A DNA stretch of 24,558 bases from the NCBI GenBank assembly GCA_014534415.1, contig JACVRM010000011.1, forward strand, positions 1 to 24,558. The letters are read 5' to 3'. Source of the DNA: Thermoleophilia bacterium (GTDB taxonomy: Bacteria > Actinomycetota > Thermoleophilia > Gaiellales > Gaiellaceae). Below, piece by piece: positions 1-6,469 of the stretch. The notes beneath the pieces are model-generated. The model searched no databases. It was not told where the DNA came from and saw only the letters and a list, made by a program, of their open reading frames with translations. The position numbers and the translations under genes were made by a program. Position 1 is the first letter of the stretch. Each line of letters starts with the position of its first letter.

Positions 1-683
1 GCGATCCGGCGGACCGAGGGCTCGCGCCTGATCGCGTCCGCCGGCAGATTCGCGGCAGCCTCGAACGGCTCGGCGTCGAGCGAATCGCCCTCTATCTGAT
101 TCACGAGCCCGACCCCCGAACGGCCCCTGCCGAGACGCTGCGCGCGCTCGACGGGCTCGTTCGCGACGACCTCGTCGGCGCAATCGGCGCCAGCAACGTC
201 GACCGCGCCTACCTGGAGGAGGCACTCGAGATCTCGCGACGCGAGGGCCTCGCCCGCTTCGAATGCGTGCAGAACTCCTACTCGCTGCTCGACCGAGAGG
301 TGGAGACGGGCGTCCTGTCGTTCTGCGCCGAGCATGGCGTCGCGTTCACCGCGTTCAGTCCGCTCGCGGGCGGCTGGCTGACAGGCAAGTACGGGCGCGA
401 TCGGCGGTTCCCGGCGGGCTCGCGGATGACCCTGCGTCCCGAACCGTACGCGCACCTGCGCGCTGACGCGGTGTACGAGGCGCTCGACGAGCTTGCCCGG
501 GCCGCGGCCGAGCGCGCCGTCGACATGGCGACGCTCGCGCTCGCCTGGCTGCTCTCGCACCCGGACGTCACGGCGGTCGTCGTCGGGCCTCGGCGGCCTG
601 CACACCTGGAGCCGGCGCTCGCCGCCCTCGGTCTGCCGCTGTCGAACGGCGAACGGGATGCGCTAGCGTCGCTCTTTCCGTGA
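1..683 (+). CDS. Aldo/keto reductase, C-terminal part (5' end outside window)
   Basis: The first complete codon is at position 3 and the frame is open to the TGA at 681-683, giving 226 residues that lack the N-terminal third. Aldo/keto reductases are cytoplasmic NAD(P)H-dependent oxidoreductases with a TIM-barrel fold. Visible landmarks are the strand with the conserved His (IALYLIHEPDP), the strand IGASNV, the QNSYSLLDREVE segment (family NxxYSLLxR), and the late cofactor-binding region AWLLSHPDVTAVVVGPRRP, close to the usual ALAWxLxxPxVTxxIxGxRxxxH. The catalytic Asp, Tyr and Lys lie upstream of the window. The stop overlaps the GTG of the next gene by 4 nt, so the two are probably translated from one message. 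The substrate cannot be told from sequence. Confidence 0.9.
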   Translation, partial: DPADRGLAPDRVRRQIRGSLERLGVERIALYLIHEPDPRTAPAETLRALDGLVRDDLVGAIGASNVDRAYLEEALEISRREGLARFECVQNSYSLLDREVETGVLSFCAEHGVAFTAFSPLAGGWLTGKYGRDRRFPAGSRMTLRPEPYAHLRADAVYEALDELARAAAERAVDMATLALAWLLSHPDVTAVVVGPRRPAHLEPALAALGLPLSNGERDALASLFP

Positions 684-1663
684 GCCTGCTCGTCCTCAGC
701 TACGCAGACGTCGAGCGGCTTCTCCCGATGGAGGAGTGCGTCGACGTCATGGAGGACGCGCTCGCCGCGCTCGCCCGCGGTGAGCTGTTTCAGCCGCTCC
801 GGTCGATCGCGCGGCCGCCCGATGCCCCCGGCCTCATCGGCCTGATGCCCGCGTACCGCGCGGGCGACCGGGCCGTCTATGCGCTCAAGGCGCTGACGGT
901 CACGCCGGAGAACCCGGCACGGCACGGCCTCGACGCCCACCAGGGTGGCGTGCTCGTCTCGGACGGTGAGACGGGAGAGCTGCTCGCGCTCGTCAACGCG
1001 TCCGCGATCACCGAGATCCGTACTGCGGCAGTGTCTGCCGTGGCGACCCGGCACCTGGCGCGCGACGAGACCCGCGAGCTCGCGATGCTCGGCGCGGGCG
1101 TACAGGCGCGCTCGCATCTGCGTGCCATGGCAGCCGTGCGGCCGTTCGAGCGCGCGCGCGTCTGGAGCCCGACCGAGGCGAATGCGCGGCGGCTGGCCGA
1201 CGAGGCCGATGCGGCATTTCCCGTAGAGGTCGCCGGATCCGTCGAAGAGGCGCTGCGCGGCGCCGACGTCATCGTGACGGCGACGGCAGCCCGGGAGCCG
1301 GTCGTCAGGCGCGAGTGGCTGGCCGACGGCGCGCACGTCAACGCCGTCGGCGCCGGCTTTCCGCATACGCGGGAGCTGGACGGCGCGACGGTTGCGGCGG
1401 CAAAGCTCGTTGTCGACCGCCGCGAGTCGGCGGAGAACGAGGCGGGCGACTACCTGCTCGCGGTGGAAGAAGGTGCAATCGGGCGCGATCACATTCATGC
1501 CGAGCTCGGCGAGGTCGTGATCGGCGTAGCCGCCGGGCGCCTCTCGCGCGACGAGATCACGCTGTTCAAGTCGGTGGGTATCGCGATCGAGGACCTCGCC
1601 GCCGCGGACCACGTGATTCGCAAGGCACGCGAGCAGGGCGTCGGCGTCGAGGTTCCGTTCTGA
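680..1663 (+). CDS. Ornithine cyclodeaminase / mu-crystallin family protein
   Basis: 327 residues, the normal family length. The GTG start overlaps the upstream TGA (GTGA). The family binds NAD(P) and includes ornithine cyclodeaminase, alanine dehydrogenase-like and ectoine-utilisation EutC-type enzymes. Visible signatures are the N-terminal VLSYADVERLLPMEECVDVMEDAL, the YALKALTV lysine region, the TEIRTAAVSAVATRHLA segment, the Rossmann loop AMLGAGVQARSHL (GxGxQA) near residues 134-146, the ADVIVTATAAREPV strand and the VNAVGAGFPHTRELD segment (usually NAxGS/AxxPxxxElD). It runs straight into a threonine dehydratase-like gene. This pairing occurs in EutB/EutC-type and other amino-acid catabolic operons, so a role in breaking down an amino acid or diamino acid is likely. 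The exact substrate is unknown. Confidence 0.9.
   Translation: MSLLVLSYADVERLLPMEECVDVMEDALAALARGELFQPLRSIARPPDAPGLIGLMPAYRAGDRAVYALKALTVTPENPARHGLDAHQGGVLVSDGETGELLALVNASAITEIRTAAVSAVATRHLARDETRELAMLGAGVQARSHLRAMAAVRPFERARVWSPTEANARRLADEADAAFPVEVAGSVEEALRGADVIVTATAAREPVVRREWLADGAHVNAVGAGFPHTRELDGATVAAAKLVVDRRESAENEAGDYLLAVEEGAIGRDHIHAELGEVVIGVAAGRLSRDEITLFKSVGIAIEDLAAADHVIRKAREQGVGVEVPF
1649..1652 (+). promoter_or_regulatory. GAGG ribosome binding site that points to a CTG start at 1660
   Basis: GAGG sits 7 nt before CTG at 1660. The next in-frame conventional start (GTG 1696) would delete the conserved N-terminal helix before AREVLAGTALRTPLVR. The CTG overlaps the upstream TGA as CTGA, the same overlap geometry as the preceding junction. 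A non-ATG/GTG start is therefore inferred, not proven. Confidence 0.45.
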
Positions 1664-2745
1664 TCCCGCTCGACGCGATCCGGCGAGCCCGCGAGGTGCT
1701 CGCCGGGACCGCCCTGCGAACGCCGCTCGTCCGCGTGCTCGCTGAGGACGCTTCGTCACACATTCGCGACACGTCGATGACGACCGCACCGCCAAAAACC
1801 GGGGACTGTCCCCACCGGAGTGTCGAGAGCGTGACTTCTTTTCCACAGGAGGGCGAGTCGCGCGAAGTCGGGCGGCGGCCGGGGTCCGGCGCGCAGCTGT
1901 TCGCCAAGCTCGAGAACCTCCAGCCGATCGGCTCGTTCAAGATTCGCGGCGCTTACAACGCCGCCCGCAGTGCCGCGCCGGGTGACGCGGCGCGCGGTCT
2001 CCTCACTGCCAGCGCGGGAAACATGGCGCAAGGCGTCGCGTGGGCGGCTCGCGAGCTCGGGGTGCCCGCCACGATCGCCGTCCCGGACACGGCTCCCCGC
2101 ACGAAGCTGGACGCGATCGAGCGGCTCGGCGGCCGCGTCGTCAAGCTCCCTTTCGACGACTGGTGGCGCGCGATCGAGGAGCACGGCTTCGACGGCGCCG
2201 AGGGGCTCTTCCTGCATCCGGTCGAGAGCGACGACGTGATGGCGGGCAACGGGACGATCGGGCTCGAGATCGTCGAGGACCTACCCGACGTCGACACCGT
2301 CGTCGTGCCGGTCGGCGGCGGCGGACTGCTCATCGGCATCGCGAGCGCGCTCAAGCAGCTGCGGCCGCACGTGCGCGTCGTCGCGGTCCAACCGGAGACC
2401 GCGGCCCCGCTCGCGGCGTCGCTCGCTGCCGGCGAGCCCCGCGAGATCGACTACCGGCCGACGTGGATCGACGGCGCCGGCGCGAAGCTCGTCCTGCCGC
2501 GCATGTGGCCGCTCCTCCGCGAGGTCGTCGACGAAGCCGCGGTCGTCACGCTCGACGACGTCGCACACGCGATCCGGATCCTCGCCGAGCGCACGCACAC
2601 GATTGCAGAAGGCGCCGGAGCACTCGCGCTGGCCGCTGCGCTGTCGGGTCGCGCGGGCGACGGCAAGGTCGTGTGCGTCGTCTCGGGCGGCAACATCGAT
2701 GCGGCCGTGCTCGCACGGATCCTGGCCGGCGAGACGCCGCACTAG
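1660..2745 (+). CDS. Threonine dehydratase-like PLP enzyme with an in-frame insertion
   Basis: Fold type II PLP enzyme (threonine/serine dehydratase, IlvA/TdcB/EutB group), which eliminates water or ammonia from a hydroxy- or amino-acid. From CTG 1660 it has 361 residues; about 320 is usual. Visible features are TPLVR near the N-terminus, KLENLQPIGSFKIRGAYN with the PLP lysine in SFKIRG, TASAGNMAQGVAWAA, the glycine loop VPVGGGGLLIGIASA that holds the phosphate, and the terminal VCVVSGGN segment. There is no C-terminal ACT domain, as in catabolic enzymes. Between RTPLVRVLAEDA and GAQLFAKLENLQ there are about 40 extra residues where relatives have a short loop. They are encoded by the element at 1755-1835 plus flanking sequence. 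Frame and active-site motifs are kept, so the enzyme may still work. The EutB-like pairing with the upstream cyclodeaminase-like gene is suggestive only. Confidence 0.85.
   Translation: MIPLDAIRRAREVLAGTALRTPLVRVLAEDASSHIRDTSMTTAPPKTGDCPHRSVESVTSFPQEGESREVGRRPGSGAQLFAKLENLQPIGSFKIRGAYNAARSAAPGDAARGLLTASAGNMAQGVAWAARELGVPATIAVPDTAPRTKLDAIERLGGRVVKLPFDDWWRAIEEHGFDGAEGLFLHPVESDDVMAGNGTIGLEIVEDLPDVDTVVVPVGGGGLLIGIASALKQLRPHVRVVAVQPETAAPLAASLAAGEPREIDYRPTWIDGAGAKLVLPRMWPLLREVVDEAAVVTLDDVAHAIRILAERTHTIAEGAGALALAAALSGRAGDGKVVCVVSGGNIDAAVLARILAGETPH
1755..1835. repeat. Short palindromic (REP/MITE-like) insertion inside the dehydratase gene
   Basis: A 13-nt palindrome (GGGGAC-T-GTCCCC, 1801-1813) is preceded by CCAAAAACC, unusually A-rich for this sequence. 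It is flanked by imperfect inverted arms: GTCAC at 1755-1759 and CGACAC at 1767-1772 on the left, GTGTCG at 1820-1825 and GTGAC at 1831-1835 on the right. It falls exactly where the encoded protein has extra residues compared with its family, so it looks like a small non-autonomous repeat that inserted without breaking the frame. The true ends may lie a little outside these coordinates. No second copy was found in the window. Confidence 0.55.
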
Positions 2746-2752
2746 CGACCGT

Positions 2753-2798
2753 CCGCCACCGTTCCTTTGGCGAGAACGCGCCAACCCTTCCGTGGCGG
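2753..2798. terminator. Nested hairpin between convergent genes (bidirectional terminator candidate)
   Basis: The outer arms CCGCCAC (2753-2759) and GTGGCGG (2792-2798) enclose an inner hairpin TTGGCG (2767-2772), AGAACG loop, CGCCAA (2779-2784). It occupies the 60-nt gap between the dehydratase stop (2745) and the stop of the oppositely directed gene (2806). There is no long T-run, so its strength as an intrinsic terminator is uncertain. Confidence 0.45.
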
Positions 2799-2805
2799 CG
2801 CTTCA

Positions 2806-3918
2806 CTACCGAACGATGACGAACGTGCTGCGGCCCAGGAGTCTGCCGAAGCGCAGCCGGCCGCGCTCGCGGTAGGCGGGCCAGACGAACCAGTGATAGC
2901 GGCCGGGCACGAGTTCCTGGGTGCGGCGGTCGTACCGCCAGCGCCGCGAAAGCCGCAGGTGCGGGCTCCTCGGCCACGCGCTCAGCACCTTGCGGCCGCG
3001 GCGGAAGACCTGAACGTTGTACAGCGCCGCGCCGCGCACCGCCTTCCACCGCAGCGTCGGCGGCCGGCGGATGCGCGACGCGGGAACCGGTGAGCGGAGT
3101 GGCCCGAGGGGGGTCGCCGCCACGTTGACCTGCGTCGCGTGCCCGGCCTCGTCCCGCCCGATGACTTCGTACCGATAACGCACGCCGTTCCGCACGCGCT
3201 GGTCGACGAAGCGCGCGCCGCCGCCTCGGTACAGGGTTGGGCGCGCCTTCTCGTTTCCCGCGCTGACGCGGACGACCTCGACCCACTCCGGCGCCGGGAG
3301 CGGCTGCCAGCGAACGGTCACGGCGCCCTCGCCGGCACGGGCGGACACGCCGCGCAGCACAGGTGCCGTGGCGTCGTACCTGAGCGAGGCGCGCGCCGGC
3401 GGGCTGACATGGCCCGCGCGGTCCGTGCAGGTCGCGACCACTTCCGCAGACCCGCTGTCCGGCCCGGCATAGGTCGGCGACTCACAACCGGCCACGCCGG
3501 AAGTCGCATCCGCGCCGGCGACGGAGAACAGGACCGGGCGGGTGTACCACTCACCGCTGTCGGGTGGGCGGTCGGGTGAGATCGCCGTGACGGACGGGGG
3601 CGTCCGGTCGATCTTGACGGTCAACGAAACACTGGTGGAGACGTCGATGCCGTTCGTCGCCGAGCACGTCAGCTTGACGCCCGTCGTGTCGGCCGTGAGC
3701 GTGATCGTGTCGCAGCCCGAGGAGGCCGTGATGCCGGATTCCGGGTCTTCCACGCGCCATCGGATCGTCGTCGGGCTCACGTACCAGCCGTTGGCGCCGG
3801 GCGTTCCGGTCAGCTCGAAGGTGATGAGCGGCGGTGTGCCGTCGGGAACACCGCTCGCGCCCGGGACGAACAGCGCGCCGATGACGAGGGCGACGAGCAA
3901 GGTAACTCGGCGGCGCAC
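2806..3918 (-). CDS. Secreted Ig-like / fibronectin III-like repeat protein
   Basis: 370 residues from GTG 3918, which follows GAGGA at proper spacing and lies just after the upstream stop. A longer open frame to 3969 would run into the neighbouring gene and lacks a better site. The N-terminus RRRVTLLVALVIGALFVPGASG is a signal peptide. Two bacterial Ig-like units follow: PPLITFELTGTPGANGWYVS... with a Cys pair, then TPPSVTAISPDRPPDSGEWYT... with a Cys pair. Next come an FN3-like unit (TAPVLRGVSARAGEGAVTVRW...YRYEVIGRDEAGH) and a final Trp/Arg-rich domain with similar strands (RRPPTLRWKAV...YHWFVWPAY). There is no anchor or catalytic motif. It is an extracellular adhesive or structural protein, co-directional with and 1 nt from the Pro-rich protein gene, so probably expressed with it. 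Confidence 0.75.
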   Translation of the reverse strand: MRRRVTLLVALVIGALFVPGASGVPDGTPPLITFELTGTPGANGWYVSPTTIRWRVEDPESGITASSGCDTITLTADTTGVKLTCSATNGIDVSTSVSLTVKIDRTPPSVTAISPDRPPDSGEWYTRPVLFSVAGADATSGVAGCESPTYAGPDSGSAEVVATCTDRAGHVSPPARASLRYDATAPVLRGVSARAGEGAVTVRWQPLPAPEWVEVVRVSAGNEKARPTLYRGGGARFVDQRVRNGVRYRYEVIGRDEAGHATQVNVAATPLGPLRSPVPASRIRRPPTLRWKAVRGAALYNVQVFRRGRKVLSAWPRSPHLRLSRRWRYDRRTQELVPGRYHWFVWPAYRERGRLRFGRLLGRSTFVIVR

Positions 3919-3919
3919 G

Positions 3920-4513
3920 TCAGTTCCTCGGGTTGGCGCGACGGAGCACGAGCGTGCCGGAGCACGCACTTGCCGCTACGACGAAGGCGAGCGCCAGCGC
4001 AGCAAGCGTGAATGGAGTCGCATCCGTCGCTGACGCTTGTATTCGCACGGCAGGCGTAGCCGGAGTGATGCGTGCGATTCGCGACCGCCGCGCGGGCGGC
4101 TTCGGCGGCGCGGACGGCTTCCGTCGCAGCACCCGCTTGCCGGACCTCTCCTGGCCTGCTGTCGTCCGTTTGACCGCGGGCGGCTCGTAGGCGCGTGCTG
4201 CGGTGTCCGCGGTGTGGGCGCCGCGACGCGTGGGGGCGGTCGCGGGCGTGCTCTCTGCTTTCGTTGGGCGCGATTGCGGACGAGCAACCGGCGTTTTCAC
4301 GGCGCGGTGCGCGCGGGGAACCGGCGGCGGCTCGGGTGCGGGGCGGGCCGGGCTCACCCAGTCAGGCGGCGGATCGGGCCGTGGTGCGGCGCCGGACGCG
4401 GCAGGACAGATGAAGGCAGCTGTGACACCCGCCGTGAAAAAGACCACGCTGACGCGATGCCCCTGCGGGCGCCCGACGCGCCGCAGCAACGATGGCCAGG
4501 CCTGCGGGCTCAC
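3920..4513 (-). CDS. Exported Pro/Ala/Arg-rich protein with C-terminal membrane anchor
   Basis: 197 residues from GTG 4513, preceded by a GGAGG-type site. An N-terminal hydrophobic segment (about residues 21-42, VSVVFFTAGVTAAF...) is followed by a long low-complexity stretch rich in Pro, Ala, Arg and Thr (about 43-160). A C-terminal transmembrane helix (about 166-190, FTLAALALAFVVAASACS) ends with the basic tail RRANPRN. This N-signal, spacer, C-anchor layout is that of a surface-exposed stalk protein or a wall-spanning tether. No enzymatic domain is visible. It precedes the Ig/FN3-like gene by 1 nt and follows a strong hairpin. The anchored protein at 6470-7606 has the same layout, which supports a shared surface function. 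The family is not recognised. Confidence 0.65.
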   Translation of the reverse strand: MSPQAWPSLLRRVGRPQGHRVSVVFFTAGVTAAFICPAASGAAPRPDPPPDWVSPARPAPEPPPVPRAHRAVKTPVARPQSRPTKAESTPATAPTRRGAHTADTAARAYEPPAVKRTTAGQERSGKRVLRRKPSAPPKPPARRSRIARITPATPAVRIQASATDATPFTLAALALAFVVAASACSGTLVLRRANPRN

Positions 4514-4566
4514 CCCCTGCCTCCCCTTCCGTTGCCCCTCCGTCGAAGGTTACCGGGTTCACGGAC

Positions 4567-4572
4567 TGTCAA
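4567..4572 (-). promoter_or_regulatory. Possible -35 element (TTGACA) upstream of the Pro-rich protein gene
   Basis: Reading the minus strand, a perfect TTGACA hexamer lies 54 nt before GTG 4513, just past the 4579-4612 palindrome. No convincing -10 hexamer follows at 16-18 nt (TAACCT occurs at 14 nt). A promoter here would make sense because the palindrome should end the upstream transcript. Confidence 0.3.
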
Positions 4573-4578
4573 CAGCGT

Positions 4579-4612
4579 CCGGGTGCGACGGCCGTACGGC
4601 CGTCGCACCCGG
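4579..4612 (-). terminator. 34-nt perfect palindrome downstream of the repeat-protein gene
   Basis: Two 17-nt arms (the left one starts CCGGGTGCGACGG) match perfectly with no spacer and lie 17 nt after the repeat-protein stop at 4630. As RNA they would form a very stable stem of at least 15 bp with a GUAC-type loop. No U-run follows on the minus strand, so it may be a factor-assisted terminator, a 3' mRNA stabiliser or a protein-binding site. Confidence 0.6.
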
Positions 4613-4629
4613 GACGTCAGCTCACTGCG

Positions 4630-6396
4630 TCAGCGGCACCACCTCATCCCCTTGGCCCAGTCGCGCTCGTCGCGGACGCACGGGTCGCACTCGCACCACG
4701 ATCGCTTCGGCGGCCACGCGCGCGCGTCCGACTTGCAGCCGTCGTACCGGCAGGGAGGCGGCTTCGAGTAGCCGCCGTCCATGCACGGGTGCGCCGTGCA
4801 CGGGAGCTTGCGCCCCTCGTGCGGGATCGGTGCGAACCCGTTCCGGTTCTCGGGCTTGTACTGGATCGAGGTTGCCTTCGAGACGGCCGTCTGCTCGCTC
4901 GCGGCGAGCTGCCCGGCCGCCTGCACGCCTACCCCCGACCGTGGCGCAGCCTGCTGCTGGCCGAGCTGCTGGTCGGTCGTGTTGAGATTGACGGCGAGGC
5001 TTCCCGCCGCCGAGGTATTCGACTGGCGCACGCCGCCCGAGGCCGGAACAGCGTGCTCGATCGGAGCTGCGGAAGGCAGGTCGTGGCGCTTCGGCTCGAG
5101 CACCGCGTCCTTCTTGCGATCGGCCGCGTTCTGGCCGATCGTCTGCTGCAGCCCGTTGACGTTGATCGCGCCCGCAAGAGCGGTCGAGTCGTTCGACTGG
5201 TCGACAGTGGCACCGGCCGCGTCCTTCCGGTCGTGGCCCTTCGAGTCGCCGAGCGACGCATTCGTGTTCGATGGCTTGATCTGGACCGACTCTGCGCGGG
5301 CCGCCGCGATCTGCTTGTTCACGGCGATCTGGCCCGCCGCTTGGACGACCACGCCGTCGCGCTTACCGTCCTTGTCGTGCCAGCCGTCGTCGCTCTTGGC
5401 GGCGCTCGGCAGATAGACGTCCGGGCGGACGGGGCCCTGCGTGATTTCCTGGTTGATGTCGTTTGCGTTCACCGCCAGCGAGCCCGCGGTCGAGGTGTTC
5501 GACTGCGTCACGGGCCCGTTGCTACCGGGACTCAGCACCCGCACGTCGACGTTCGTGTTCTCGGGCTTGACCTGGGTGGAGCTGGCGGAAGACCACGCGC
5601 CCTGGGCGTTGCCCGCCAGTTGTCCTGCCGACTGGTGGACGGTGCCACCGTGGCCGCCGCCCTGGGTGATGTCCTGGTCGGTGGAGTTGAGGTTCGCCGC
5701 GACCGACTTCGCCGTCGAGTCGTTGCGCTGCGTTACCGCTGCGTTGTCGCCCTTGCTCAGGACCCGCACGGAAACGTTGGTGTTCTCGGGCTGGATCTGC
5801 TTCGACTGGGCGTCGGAGACCGCGGCCTGCTGGCTGATAGCGGCCTGCTCCGCGGACTGGCCCGTCGAACCGGCCCCGCCCTGTGCGACCGCCTGGTCGG
5901 TCGTGTTCAGGTTGGCTGCGACCGAGCCCGCGGTCGAGGTGTTCGACTGCGTCACGGGCCCGTTGCTTCCCGGGCTCAGCACCCGCACGTCGACGTTCGT
6001 GTTCTCGGGCTTGACCTGGGTGGAGCTGGCGGAAGACGACGCGCCCTGGGCGTTGCCTGCCACCTGTGAGCCCTGCTGGACGCCGGCGCTGCCCAACTGG
6101 CCGGTCGTCTGGTCCGTCGCGTTCGCGTTCGCTGCGAGCGCATCGGCGTTCGACGCGTTCGTCTGGCTCACTGGGCCATTCGAGCCCGGGCTGAGCACGC
6201 GAACCGAGACGTTCGTGTTCTGCGGTGCGACCTGCGTCGACGTCGCGGACGAGCTTGCGGACTGCACGCTTCCCGCCGCCTGGCCGGCCGCCTGGATGGA
6301 CGGCACGCCGGGGGGCGACGGGTCCGCCGCTGCGGCACCTGCACCAGCGCCCGCGGTTAGGACAGCCGCGACTAACGCAATGAGAATGCGGTTCAT
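4630..6396 (-). CDS. Secreted six-repeat Asn/Gln-rich protein with Cys-rich C-terminus
   Basis: 588 residues. ATG 6396 is preceded by GAAGGAG at good spacing. A signal peptide (residues 1-25, ending AGAAAA|DP) is followed by six repeats beginning at about residues 35, 107, 180, 255, 352 and 492. The consensus has three blocks: QxAGQxAxNxQ; then STQVKPENTNVxVRVLSPG; then NGPVTQSNTSxAxSxAxNLNTTDQ. The first spacings are 72, 73 and 75 residues; later units carry charged Lys/Asp/His linkers. The regular Asn/Gln/Ser ladder alternating with small hydrophobic residues suggests a beta-solenoid or amyloid-like fibre, reminiscent of curlin repeats but not matching that consensus. The last 56 residues hold eight Cys in a basic, Trp-rich tail that could crosslink or cap. 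There is no membrane anchor. It lies 73 nt after the anchored motif-sharing gene. Function and family are not known to me. Confidence 0.8.
   Translation of the reverse strand: MNRILIALVAAVLTAGAGAGAAAADPSPPGVPSIQAAGQAAGSVQSASSSATSTQVAPQNTNVSVRVLSPGSNGPVSQTNASNADALAANANATDQTTGQLGSAGVQQGSQVAGNAQGASSSASSTQVKPENTNVDVRVLSPGSNGPVTQSNTSTAGSVAANLNTTDQAVAQGGAGSTGQSAEQAAISQQAAVSDAQSKQIQPENTNVSVRVLSKGDNAAVTQRNDSTAKSVAANLNSTDQDITQGGGHGGTVHQSAGQLAGNAQGAWSSASSTQVKPENTNVDVRVLSPGSNGPVTQSNTSTAGSLAVNANDINQEITQGPVRPDVYLPSAAKSDDGWHDKDGKRDGVVVQAAGQIAVNKQIAAARAESVQIKPSNTNASLGDSKGHDRKDAAGATVDQSNDSTALAGAINVNGLQQTIGQNAADRKKDAVLEPKRHDLPSAAPIEHAVPASGGVRQSNTSAAGSLAVNLNTTDQQLGQQQAAPRSGVGVQAAGQLAASEQTAVSKATSIQYKPENRNGFAPIPHEGRKLPCTAHPCMDGGYSKPPPCRYDGCKSDARAWPPKRSWCECDPCVRDERDWAKGMRWCR
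5481..5613 (-). repeat. Near-identical 133-nt copy (partner at 5925-6057)
   Basis: By eye 129 of 133 bases match the segment exactly 444 nt away (148 codons, two repeat units). Differences are three bases in the SPGSN region and one GAC/CAC change (D/H region). Such identity between units 2 and 4, against a diverged unit 3, points to recent intragenic gene conversion or duplication. Confidence 0.8.
5925..6057 (-). repeat. Near-identical 133-nt copy (partner at 5481-5613)
   Basis: Second member of the 133-nt pair, encoding the conserved STQVKPENTNVDVRVLSPG and NGPVTQSNTSTAGS blocks of repeat unit 2. The first member encodes the same blocks in unit 4. Confidence 0.8.
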
Positions 6397-6426
6397 GGCG
6401 TCTCCTTCGGAGTTGTCGAGTACTGC

Positions 6427-6449
6427 GCCGGGACCAGGGTCTTCCCGGC
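6427..6449 (-). other. Intercistronic hairpin between the two motif-sharing surface genes
   Basis: Arms GCCGGGA and TCCCGGC (7 bp) with a 9-nt loop lie in the 73-nt gap between the stop at 6470 and the ATG at 6396. No U-run follows. It could be an RNA-processing or stability element that sets unequal amounts of the two proteins, or a weak attenuator. Confidence 0.4.
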
Positions 6450-6469
6450 CTGGACGACAGACCGAGGAG

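Larger units (their letters stand above)
4849..6294 (-). repeat. Six tandem protein-coding repeats (units of 72-75 codons, later ones longer)
   Basis: This is the coding-level repeat array of the secreted protein. The PENTNV-type motif occurs at residues 58, 130, 203, 278, 375 and 515, with the NLNTTDQ-type motif at 90, 162, 235, 310, 412 and 470. The first four units are compact and similar. The fifth and sixth are diverged and separated by charged linkers. It is a protein repeat, not a CRISPR array, because the spacing is far too large and the frame is maintained throughout. Confidence 0.85.

Noticed and set aside
278..1846. Minus-strand open frame of about 520 codons opposite the aldo/keto reductase, OCD and dehydratase start
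   Set aside because: No recognisable domain, and a composition typical of antisense reading in GC-rich DNA. The plus-strand genes are well supported.
4492..6069. Long plus-strand open frame (over 500 codons) opposite the repeat-protein gene
   Set aside because: It is the mirror of the Asn/Gln-rich repeats in high-GC DNA: Arg/Val/Leu-rich, no domain and no ribosome site. The minus-strand frame has a signal peptide, clear protein repeats and a good start.
4849..6294. Regular repeats considered as a CRISPR array
   Set aside because: Units are over 200 nt, coding, in frame and degenerate, with no short identical repeats or spacers and no cas genes.
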